A program made the translations under genes and the position numbers. A DNA stretch of 64,000 nt from Phragmitibacter sp965284365 (GTDB taxonomy: Bacteria; Verrucomicrobiota; Verrucomicrobiia; Verrucomicrobiales; Verrucomicrobiaceae): NCBI GenBank assembly GCA_965284365.1, contig OZ260079.1, positions 2,790,001 to 2,854,000 of the forward strand, read 5' to 3'. Shown piece after piece: positions 17,391-24,394 of this stretch; the first letter of the stretch is position 1, and each line of letters starts with the position of its first letter. The notes beneath the pieces were generated by a model. It had not been told where the DNA came from. It worked only from the letters and a program-made list of their open reading frames with translations, and did no database searches.

Positions 17391-18329
17391 ATGATGCCTG
17401 CCGCAATTACCGTCTGTGACGATACAAAGGGTAGTGGAAAAATAGGGTCCTATCAAAGGATCTTAGTGGGAGTTGATTTTTCTATGCTAAATGAAGCCGC
17501 TCTACGGACGGCCCATCGGTTGGCCCGGGAAAGTGACGCGGATTTGACCGTAATCGCTGTTCACAGGCCTTCCTCTTCCCATGAAGAGAGCGAAAATGGA
17601 ATTGCGAAAACTGCCCGCTCTCTAGAGAAATTTACCAAGACGATTCTAGGGCACGCGAAGGGTGTCAGACTAAGGACACTTATTGGTGATCCTTATGCTG
17701 AACTCCAGCGTGCTTGCGAGCAAGGGCGGGCGGATCTTCTAATCTTAGGCGCCAGCGGGGAGGAACATCCCCAGGCATCTTTCGGGCACACAGCGCATCA
17801 GTGCCTGAGATCGATGTCGATCGATGTGCTTTTTGTCCACGCCAAGAGCCGCCAGCCATTCCTAACCGTGCTGGCTGCTGTGGACTATGATCGCGAAGCA
17901 CAAAACATCCTCGGTAGGGCCGCCAGTCTGGCTGCCTTGGAGTCGGCACATTTGGACTGCTTCCACGTGCGGCCGGCTGTCGGCTCTCTTTCCCTAAGAC
18001 GCATTGCCTTTTCCAGTGGTGAAACCTATCGGGAAGAGGAGTCTTATGTGGATGTGGAACACCAACTGGACACCTTCCTACGCTCCATCTTGCCAACCGA
18101 TGCGACGCTGAAATGGAGCAGCAGGAACACCGAGGCTTTTGATCTGGCAAAAGGGATTACCTCTCAGGTGGGCGAAAACGAGAATGCGCTGCTGGTGGTA
18201 GGGGTAAACAAGCGGACACCTATTGCCGGGCTATTTCGTAGGCAGATCGCCGAATATGTGCTAAAGCACTCACGCTGCGCTGTTTTGGCGGTCAGGAGCC
18301 GCGCTCAAGAAAACGCCGATTGGGGATGA
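17391..18329 (+). CDS. Universal stress protein with two Usp domains (2 of 3)
   Basis: A 312-residue tandem Usp protein. Domain 1 starts after about 20 residues at YQRILVGVDFSMLNEAALRT; domain 2 starts near 160 at FLTVLAAVDYDREAQNILGR. Neither domain keeps the full ATP-binding pattern: domain 1 has GASGEEHPQASFGH and domain 2 GVNKRTPIAGLFRR. It may therefore be a non-ATP-binding Usp. An alternative start is the second ATG at 17394. It follows the FMN-binding protein gene by 15 bp. Confidence 0.88.
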   Translation: MMPAAITVCDDTKGSGKIGSYQRILVGVDFSMLNEAALRTAHRLARESDADLTVIAVHRPSSSHEESENGIAKTARSLEKFTKTILGHAKGVRLRTLIGDPYAELQRACEQGRADLLILGASGEEHPQASFGHTAHQCLRSMSIDVLFVHAKSRQPFLTVLAAVDYDREAQNILGRAASLAALESAHLDCFHVRPAVGSLSLRRIAFSSGETYREEESYVDVEHQLDTFLRSILPTDATLKWSSRNTEAFDLAKGITSQVGENENALLVVGVNKRTPIAGLFRRQIAEYVLKHSRCAVLAVRSRAQENADWG

Positions 18330-18424
18330 AGCTGAGCCACATGCCCGATTTTCAATGAGGACTTCTTTGGTTGAAGACCGCTCAGATCTCTTCTAGCGTT
18401 CGGGAGGGTGCCTAGAACCTGGAA

Positions 18425-19069
18425 ATGAAGCAAATACTGATTGTCGACGACCATCCCATCATGCGACAGGGGCTTTCGCAGTTGATTCGTGCCGAAAGCG
18501 ATCTGGATGTTTGCGGAGAAGCATCCAGCGCTGCTGAAGGTTTAGCACTGCTGGAACGCACTAAGCCGGACCTGGCCATTGTGGATCTGACGCTGAAGGA
18601 CAAGCATGGCTTAGAGTTGATCAAGGACATCAAAGCAATGTATCCAGACGTTCTCATCGTCGTGCTTTCCATGCATGAGGAGTCTTTGTATGCAGAGCGG
18701 GTGCTACGATCGGGTGCGCAAGGATACGTGATGAAAGAGGTCGCAGCGGACACACTTATCCACGCGGTGCGAGCCGTTCTACGAGGCGGTATTTACCTAA
18801 GTGATACCATGGCCGCAAACATGCTGGCGCAGATTTCCGGTCAAAAGCGCGCCACGTCCGCATCGATTTTGCAGAAGTTGACGGATCGCGAAATGGAGAT
18901 TCTTCAACTGATTGGACAAGGAAAAACCACGCGGTTCATCGCCCATTTGCTGAATATCAGCGTGCGCACTGTGGATGCACACAGAGCCCACATTAAAGAG
19001 AAACTGCAAATCACAGACGGGGCCGCTCTAGTGAGGTATGCAGTACGGTGGGTAGAAGGCCAGGGCTAA
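18425..19069 (+). CDS. NarL/FixJ-type response regulator
   Basis: A 214-residue two-component regulator. The receiver (1-120) has acidic D8/D9, phospho-acceptor D54 in AIVDLTLKD and K104 in GYVMKE. The LuxR-type helix-turn-helix (152-210) reads LTDREMEILQLIGQGKTTRF, with RTVDAHRAHIKEKLQI as recognition part. HisKA_3 kinases usually phosphorylate this type, and one with such a domain lies at 22950-24368, so they may be partners (inference). It lies between the second and third stress proteins. Confidence 0.92.
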   Translation: MKQILIVDDHPIMRQGLSQLIRAESDLDVCGEASSAAEGLALLERTKPDLAIVDLTLKDKHGLELIKDIKAMYPDVLIVVLSMHEESLYAERVLRSGAQGYVMKEVAADTLIHAVRAVLRGGIYLSDTMAANMLAQISGQKRATSASILQKLTDREMEILQLIGQGKTTRFIAHLLNISVRTVDAHRAHIKEKLQITDGAALVRYAVRWVEGQG

Positions 19070-19170
19070 TAGCCATCGGTACGTTCTCGAGCGCAAGTTA
19101 GGCCGTGATTGCGGCAATCGTTGCAGGGCCATCATCAGAATTGGCAGCTAGGATACCTACACCTAATGCC

Positions 19171-20115
19171 ATGAATACTTTTCGAAACATCCTTGTAGCC
19201 GTCGACTTCTCGCCATCTAGCCGCGCGGCCTTATTAACTGCGATGCGTCTGGCATCCAGGGGATATTGCACCGTCACCGTTGCGCATATCCTTGATCCAT
19301 CTCTGGCGGCAGCAATGCGGAGGGTTCATGGGTTCGATCAACCGCATATTCTCCAGAACGTGGAGGATAGTCTGCGCCGCTTTCTCACCGATTCAAAAGT
19401 TCCCTTGGACAGGGTTCATCTCCTTGCAGACACGGGGCATGCATTTCAGGGACTTGTGGATGCTTGTGAGTCGCAACAAGCCGACTTGTTAGTGATGGGC
19501 ACCAAAGGCTCAAGCCAGGGCATCAACCATGTAGGTGTCATTGCCTCCATGTGTGTGCGCAAAGCTCCTGCCGATGTACTTCTCGTGCACCAAGAGAGCA
19601 ACGTCGGATTCAAAAAGATACTCGCGTGCGTAGACTTTTCGCCGACCTCAGAACGCGTCGTCAAGATGGCCAAACATCTTGCTGAGTATGATGCTGGGAG
19701 CGTGAACGTTATGCATGTATTGCAATCTGCTCTCGCAATGTCGATTGAATACGGTGGCTATTTGCCTGCGATGCCGGATTTCGAAACTGACAGTTTGCGG
19801 GAAACGCAGGAACAACTCGTGGAATTCGTTGAGCCCATCCTTTCTGAAGGACTCCCTGTCACCTGGAGCACAGAAGTGCGTGAGACCACCAACGTGCGTG
19901 ACGCCTTGGCAAATTTTGCGTATTTGAATCATTGCGATCTGATTGTAGTGGGAACGAAAGGCAAAGGCTGGCTGGGCTCAGCTCTCATGGGGACCACCGC
20001 TGAGAAGATGATCCGGCACGCGCACTGCTCAGTGCTGGTCGCAAAATCACCTGCCAAGCCGGAGAGGAACCGCGATAACAACTCCATAAGTGAGGAGCCA
20101 GCGTGTGCTGTCTAG
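19171..20115 (+). CDS. Universal stress protein with two Usp domains (3 of 3)
   Basis: A 314-residue tandem Usp protein. Domain 1 starts MNTFRNILVAVDFSPSSRAA; domain 2 starts near 150 with FKKILACVDFSPTSERVVKM. Domain 2 keeps the ATP-binding pattern (GTKGKGWLGSALMGT), while domain 1 (GTKGSSQGINHVGV) is altered at the last position. In the first paralogue it is the first domain that keeps the pattern, so the three paralogues differ in which half could bind ATP. The ATG at 19171 is chosen over an upstream GTG at 19105. Confidence 0.9.
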   Translation: MNTFRNILVAVDFSPSSRAALLTAMRLASRGYCTVTVAHILDPSLAAAMRRVHGFDQPHILQNVEDSLRRFLTDSKVPLDRVHLLADTGHAFQGLVDACESQQADLLVMGTKGSSQGINHVGVIASMCVRKAPADVLLVHQESNVGFKKILACVDFSPTSERVVKMAKHLAEYDAGSVNVMHVLQSALAMSIEYGGYLPAMPDFETDSLRETQEQLVEFVEPILSEGLPVTWSTEVRETTNVRDALANFAYLNHCDLIVVGTKGKGWLGSALMGTTAEKMIRHAHCSVLVAKSPAKPERNRDNNSISEEPACAV

Positions 20116-20184
20116 GTTCGCCTCGCGTGTGTGCTGATTGTGTGAGCATGTCACGGGAGATGCAGGTCCTAGAGGAAACCCCTA

Positions 20185-20272
20185 TACTGTCATTGCGGGG
20201 TCTACGGACAGTAAGACGAGTATGGGCTACGAATTTTCAGGCTGATTGACCCAGCTATTTTTAAGGCGTCAA
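20185..20272 (+). promoter_or_regulatory. Two inverted repeats upstream of the PocR/AraC regulator
   Basis: The 170 bp gap 20116-20285 has a perfect 7 bp inverted repeat TACTGTC (20185-20191) / GACAGTA (20207-20213), arms 15 bp apart. It also has a shorter pair TTGAC (20246-20250) / GTCAA (20268-20272). They lie 14-100 bp before the regulator start and could be operator sites. This is inference from symmetry only. Confidence 0.3.
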
Positions 20273-20285
20273 CCATCACAACGCC

Positions 20286-21083
20286 ATGATAGCACAAACT
20301 GACTTCAACGAGATTCAAACCCTAGCCAAGCAACTCCTCAAGTCGGATCTGATCAGACAGTACGAAGAGGCTTTTGGTGTCGCCACAGGGTGCCCAATTC
20401 GGGCCTATACAAAGCAGGAGCATGACGCAATGAAGGAGTCGCACTATCCCTTTCAATTGTGCCTGTGCTTGCCCGTGGAACTCAATGGGCGAACCTTGGC
20501 TTATTTGTGCGCTGATGCTCTGAGGCAGGAAGGGATGGCGTTCGACGACACAGCGAAACAGCTACTGGAAGATGGCTGCTCGGCCGCGGAACTACGCTCT
20601 GCGCGCCGCTGCTATGATGAAGCGATGGCGATTTCTCCTGAACGAGCGAAGGCACTGGAAACGATGTTGCGGATGTTTGCGGCGCAATTGGGAGAGGCAG
20701 CAGAAAAGATGTTTTTGCAGACGCATGACTGTGAGCCTGAAAGCATCCGCCGGGCTCGGAAATACATTCACTCAAACTTGGCGGAGCCGCTGATGCTAGA
20801 AGACGTAGCGGAAGAAGCCGGCGTGAGCGCATTTCACTTCTGCAAGGTCTTCAAAAGGGCCACCGGACTGACCTTCACTCACTACGTAAACCGGGCGCGG
20901 GTGGAACAGGCGAAGAAGATGCTCCTTAAACCGCAGGCCCGCGTGACCGAAGTGGCCTATGACTCAGGGTTTCAATCCCTGTCTCAATTCAATCGCAGTT
21001 TCCGCCGCATCGTCTCGCTCTCGCCAACAGAGTATCGCAGCAGACTGCACGAGCGCACTGCATCAGTAGGAATCGCTGTTTGA
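20286..21083 (+). CDS. AraC family regulator with PocR-like sensory domain
   Basis: A 265-residue regulator. Residues 1-150 resemble the PocR sensory domain (LIRQYEEAFGVATGCPIRAY; FQLCLCLPVELNGRTLAYLC), related to PAS-like folds that bind small hydrocarbon ligands. Residues 155-255 are an AraC helix-turn-helix domain (YIHSNLAEPLMLEDVAEEAG; QSLSQFNRSFRRIVSLSPTE). The ligand is unknown. It stands just upstream of the sensor kinase and may control the same gene set. Confidence 0.85.
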   Translation: MIAQTDFNEIQTLAKQLLKSDLIRQYEEAFGVATGCPIRAYTKQEHDAMKESHYPFQLCLCLPVELNGRTLAYLCADALRQEGMAFDDTAKQLLEDGCSAAELRSARRCYDEAMAISPERAKALETMLRMFAAQLGEAAEKMFLQTHDCEPESIRRARKYIHSNLAEPLMLEDVAEEAGVSAFHFCKVFKRATGLTFTHYVNRARVEQAKKMLLKPQARVTEVAYDSGFQSLSQFNRSFRRIVSLSPTEYRSRLHERTASVGIAV

Positions 21084-21128
21084 ACAATACGCCGCAACCG
21101 AACCACCTCTAGTCCATCCTTGACGACG

Positions 21129-22481
21129 ATGTGTCAACGCGCCGCCCTTCATGCCCAGATCCAGCCGGAGCAGGCAGTGCCTGGAGGGAAGAACTGCTTG
21201 TTTTGCCAGAGGGGGTGTGCCAATAAGACGAAGGTAGCTCTTTCCGGGATTGAAACGGTGGCGACCCCTCCCTCCATGAATCCGGACGTTCCACAGTCTT
21301 CTGTTTCTCCCGATGCAGGGGCTTTGCGCGATAGTGAGATGCGGCTGCGGGCCATCCTGGAGACCGCAGTCGAAGGCATTATCACGATTGATGAGTTTGG
21401 CCATATAGAGTCAATCAACAACGCGGCGGTAAAGCTTTTCGGCTATGAACCCGCTGAGGTGATTGGCCAGAACGTAAGCATGCTGATGCCTGCGCCTTAC
21501 CGGCAGCAGCATGACCAGTATCTGACGAACTATCGGCAGACGGGGCAGGCGCGGATCATCGGCATTGGCCGAGAGGTCGTGGGTCAGCGGAAGGATGGCA
21601 GCGTCTTCCCCATGGATCTCGCTGTCAGTGAAGTGCTGCTGGGATCCGGGCGGATCTTCACCGGGTTCGTGAGAGACATCACGGCACGAAAGGAGTTTGA
21701 GGATCAACTCGCGCAGATGGCGCGACGCCTGGCTGAGAAGAATCGGGAACTGGAAGCGATTGTCTTTGTAGCATCACATGATCTGCGTTCGCCTTTGGTG
21801 AATATTCAAGGCTTCAGTAAAGAATTGGCGCTAGCTTGTGATGAGTTGCGCTCCAAGCTGGATCCAACCGAATTCCAGGCGCTGAGAGAAGCAGGATTGG
21901 GCCAAATCCTGAATGAGGATATTCCCGAAGCCTTAAGCTTCATTCTTTCCAGCGTGGCCAAGATGGACGCGCTGCTTGCTGGCTTTCTTCGCTTTTCGCG
22001 TCTGGGCCGGGTGACATTGAACATTGAGGCTTTAGATATGGACGCCCTGCTGGCGCGCGTGGCTAAGACATTTGAATTTCAGTTGAAGCAGACAGGTGCC
22101 AGCCTTCAGGTTGAGAGACTGCCGCGCTGCCAGGGAGATGCCGTCCAAATTGATCAGGTGTTTTCCAACCTGATTGATAACGCATTGAAGTATGCTGCCC
22201 CTGGGCGAACGCCAGTGATCAAGATAAGTGGACGGGAAGAGGGGAATCGATCCGTCTACACGGTGCGGGACAATTCCATGGGAATCGATGTGAGCCATCA
22301 AGCGAAGATTTTTGAGATTTTTCACCGTCTCAATCCAACCCTCGCCAGCGGAGAGGGCTTGGGCCTGACTATTGCGCTCCGAATCATAGAGAGGCATGAC
22401 GGACGGATTTGGGTGGACTCAGAAGCTGGTGTAGGCAGCGCCTTCCACATTTCGCTACCAAGGATTTCGACGAACTCCTGA
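21129..22481 (+). CDS. FixL-like PAS histidine kinase with predicted haem-binding PAS domain
   Basis: About 450 residues. The short Cys-rich N-terminus contains CLFCQRGC. A PAS domain follows (about 72-187). It closely resembles the rhizobial FixL haem-PAS: IGQNVSMLMPAPYRQQHDQY, then GIGREVVGQRKDGSVFPM and FTGFVRDITAR. The proximal haem His and the distal Arg of FixL match this His and this Arg, with the same 20-residue spacing. The kinase core has the phospho-His in VASHDLRSPLVNIQGFSKE, the N box in SNLIDNALKYA and the G2 box in GEGLGLTIA. The G1 box reads DNSMGID instead of DNGxGI. No membrane segment. A later start at 21276 (MNPDVPQSS) is possible. Confidence 0.88.
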   Translation: MCQRAALHAQIQPEQAVPGGKNCLFCQRGCANKTKVALSGIETVATPPSMNPDVPQSSVSPDAGALRDSEMRLRAILETAVEGIITIDEFGHIESINNAAVKLFGYEPAEVIGQNVSMLMPAPYRQQHDQYLTNYRQTGQARIIGIGREVVGQRKDGSVFPMDLAVSEVLLGSGRIFTGFVRDITARKEFEDQLAQMARRLAEKNRELEAIVFVASHDLRSPLVNIQGFSKELALACDELRSKLDPTEFQALREAGLGQILNEDIPEALSFILSSVAKMDALLAGFLRFSRLGRVTLNIEALDMDALLARVAKTFEFQLKQTGASLQVERLPRCQGDAVQIDQVFSNLIDNALKYAAPGRTPVIKISGREEGNRSVYTVRDNSMGIDVSHQAKIFEIFHRLNPTLASGEGLGLTIALRIIERHDGRIWVDSEAGVGSAFHISLPRISTNS

Positions 22482-22485
22482 TACC

Positions 22486-22953
22486 ATGTCAAACCTGAAG
22501 CAAGAGATCGTCCTCTTGATTGCGGATGATGATGACGGCCATGCTTTGTTGGTCGAAAAAAATCTCCGACGGGCTGCTTTGGGCAATCCTATAGAGCGAT
22601 TCCGAGACGGCCAGTCGCTATTAGATTTCCTTTTTCAGCGTGGCGAGCGCCGTCGAGCAAGCGAGAAGCCATATCTTCTTCTCTTGGACATTCGCATGCC
22701 TAAGGTGGACGGAGTTGACGTGCTGCGGGCGCTTAAGGGGGATGAGGTGCTAAGAAAGATTCCAGTCATCATGCTGACCACCACGGATGATCCTCGTGAA
22801 GTCGAGCGATGTCATGAACTGGGATGCAGCCACTACATTGTAAAGCCTGTAGATTATAACCAGTTTGCTGACTCCATCAGGAAGCTGGGGCAATTCATCA
22901 CGCTCGTGCTGGTGCCGGAAATAACTAAGCTGCAGCAGAAGGAGACGCAATGA
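22486..22953 (+). CDS. Rcp1-type single-domain response regulator
   Basis: A 155-residue receiver without an output domain. Acidic pocket ADDDD at 13-17, phospho-acceptor D68 in LLLLDIRMPKVDGV, Thr in MLTTTDDP and K120 in IVKPVDY. This subtype commonly partners PAS or phytochrome histidine kinases. It begins 4 bp after the PAS kinase, so that kinase is the likely partner, and its stop overlaps the next gene start (ATGA), indicating one operon. Confidence 0.93.
   Translation: MSNLKQEIVLLIADDDDGHALLVEKNLRRAALGNPIERFRDGQSLLDFLFQRGERRRASEKPYLLLLDIRMPKVDGVDVLRALKGDEVLRKIPVIMLTTTDDPREVERCHELGCSHYIVKPVDYNQFADSIRKLGQFITLVLVPEITKLQQKETQ
22939..22944 (+). promoter_or_regulatory. Strong ribosome binding site inside the preceding gene
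   Basis: AAGGAG lies 5 bp before the ATG at 22950 and within the last codons of the receiver gene. It is one of the few clear Shine-Dalgarno sequences here and fixes the start of the hybrid kinase. Confidence 0.7.
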
Positions 22954-24368
22954 GAGCACTGAAAAAGGCGCCAACAGTCCTAATCGTTGATGACGACCAG
23001 GGCCTTGCGCGATTGATCGAGAAAACGATTTCTCGCGAAGGGTTTGCCACAGCTACAGCTTATTCTGGCAAGGAAGCACTCGCATGGCTAAGCGCCCACG
23101 ACGCAGACCTGTTGCTGCTAGATCTAAAATTGCAGGATATCGACGGAGCGGAACTCGTCTTGAAGCTTAGAAAACAGCAGAACCATTTACCATTCATCAT
23201 CATCACGGGACAGGGGGATGAGCGTGTGGCGGTGGAGATGATGAAACGTGGGGCAATCGACTACTTGGTGAAAGACGGGCAGTTCTTAGAGTTTGTGCCT
23301 TCCGTGGTGAGGCGAGCGATCGCGGAGATTAATAAAGACCGTCGCTTGTCTGAAGCAGAGGAGGCGTTGCGAAAAGAACATGCTTTCAGCACGGGGGTCT
23401 TGCAAGCCTCAGGCGCACTCATGATGGTGCTTGATACCCAAGGCCTGGTAGTTCACATCAATCAAAAGTGTGAATCCACCACAGGTCTCTGCGCCGAGGA
23501 AGTGGAAGGTAAGCCAGCTTGGGAGGTCTTCCTGCCAGAGGATGATCGGCAGGGGGGGCAGGAGCGTTTTTTGGCTGCGTTACAGCAGCCCGGGTTGAAA
23601 GAGTTCGAAAGTCAAATTTTGACAACAGGCGGCGACCTGCGGCAAATTGCCTGGAGCCTTACGCTGCTGCGCGATACACCCGGATCTTCGGAGTATGTCA
23701 TCGCCTCCGGATTGGACGTGACGGATCGGCGGCACCTGGAACAGGAGGTGCTGGAGATTAGCGGACGGGAGCAACAGCGTATTGGACAGGACTTGCACGA
23801 CGGGCTTTGCCAGGTATTGGCTGGTGTGGAAGTGCTGACCGAAGTGCTACGGAAGCGGCTCGCTCAAACGTCGGCAAGCGATGCCCAAGCGCTCTCCACT
23901 ATATCTGGCTATGTGAAGGAAGCAATCAAGCAGGCACGCATGGTAGCTCGCGGGCTCTCACCGGTGGAACTAGACTCCCGTGGATTAATGTCAGCCCTGC
24001 ATGAACTAGCCAATAGCACGAGAGAGCTCTTCAAAGTCGACTGCGTTTTTGAATGTATGGTGCCGGTGCTGGTGAACGACAATGCGAAGGCTACGCATCT
24101 CTATCGTATTTGCCAGGAGTCTATCAGCAATGCGATCCGACATGGGCACGCAAAGTGCATTTGGATCGATCTGGTAAATGAGGGAGACTTGACCAAGCTG
24201 AAGATTCGGGATGACGGAAAGGGCATCACTGATCAGGCTTTTGAAAGCAGCGGCATGGGACTGCGAACCATGAGGTATCGCGCGAGCACGATAGGGGCCA
24301 CGCTGGACATCAGGCGTGCGGCGCCTAAAGGAACTCAGGTGGTTTGTTCGTTTATAACGGGACTGTAG
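22950..24368 (+). CDS. Receiver-PAS-HisKA_3 hybrid histidine kinase
   Basis: A 472-residue soluble protein. The N-terminal receiver (1-125) has D58 in LLLLDLKLQD and K108 in YLVKDGQ. A PAS domain lies at about 145-265 (FSTGVLQASGALMMVLDTQG). The HisKA_3 dimerisation domain has H283 in QRIGQDLHDGLCQVLAGV. The HATPase has N394 in ISNAIRHGHA and G1 box DDGKGI. This NarX/DesK-type kinase should phosphorylate a NarL-type regulator; the one at 18425-19069 is the nearest. The input receiver suggests a phosphorelay from the FixL-like kinase through this protein (inference). Confidence 0.92.
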   Translation: MRALKKAPTVLIVDDDQGLARLIEKTISREGFATATAYSGKEALAWLSAHDADLLLLDLKLQDIDGAELVLKLRKQQNHLPFIIITGQGDERVAVEMMKRGAIDYLVKDGQFLEFVPSVVRRAIAEINKDRRLSEAEEALRKEHAFSTGVLQASGALMMVLDTQGLVVHINQKCESTTGLCAEEVEGKPAWEVFLPEDDRQGGQERFLAALQQPGLKEFESQILTTGGDLRQIAWSLTLLRDTPGSSEYVIASGLDVTDRRHLEQEVLEISGREQQRIGQDLHDGLCQVLAGVEVLTEVLRKRLAQTSASDAQALSTISGYVKEAIKQARMVARGLSPVELDSRGLMSALHELANSTRELFKVDCVFECMVPVLVNDNAKATHLYRICQESISNAIRHGHAKCIWIDLVNEGDLTKLKIRDDGKGITDQAFESSGMGLRTMRYRASTIGATLDIRRAAPKGTQVVCSFITGL

Positions 24369-24394
24369 GGCGGTTTCGTATCGGTTCGCGAGTC

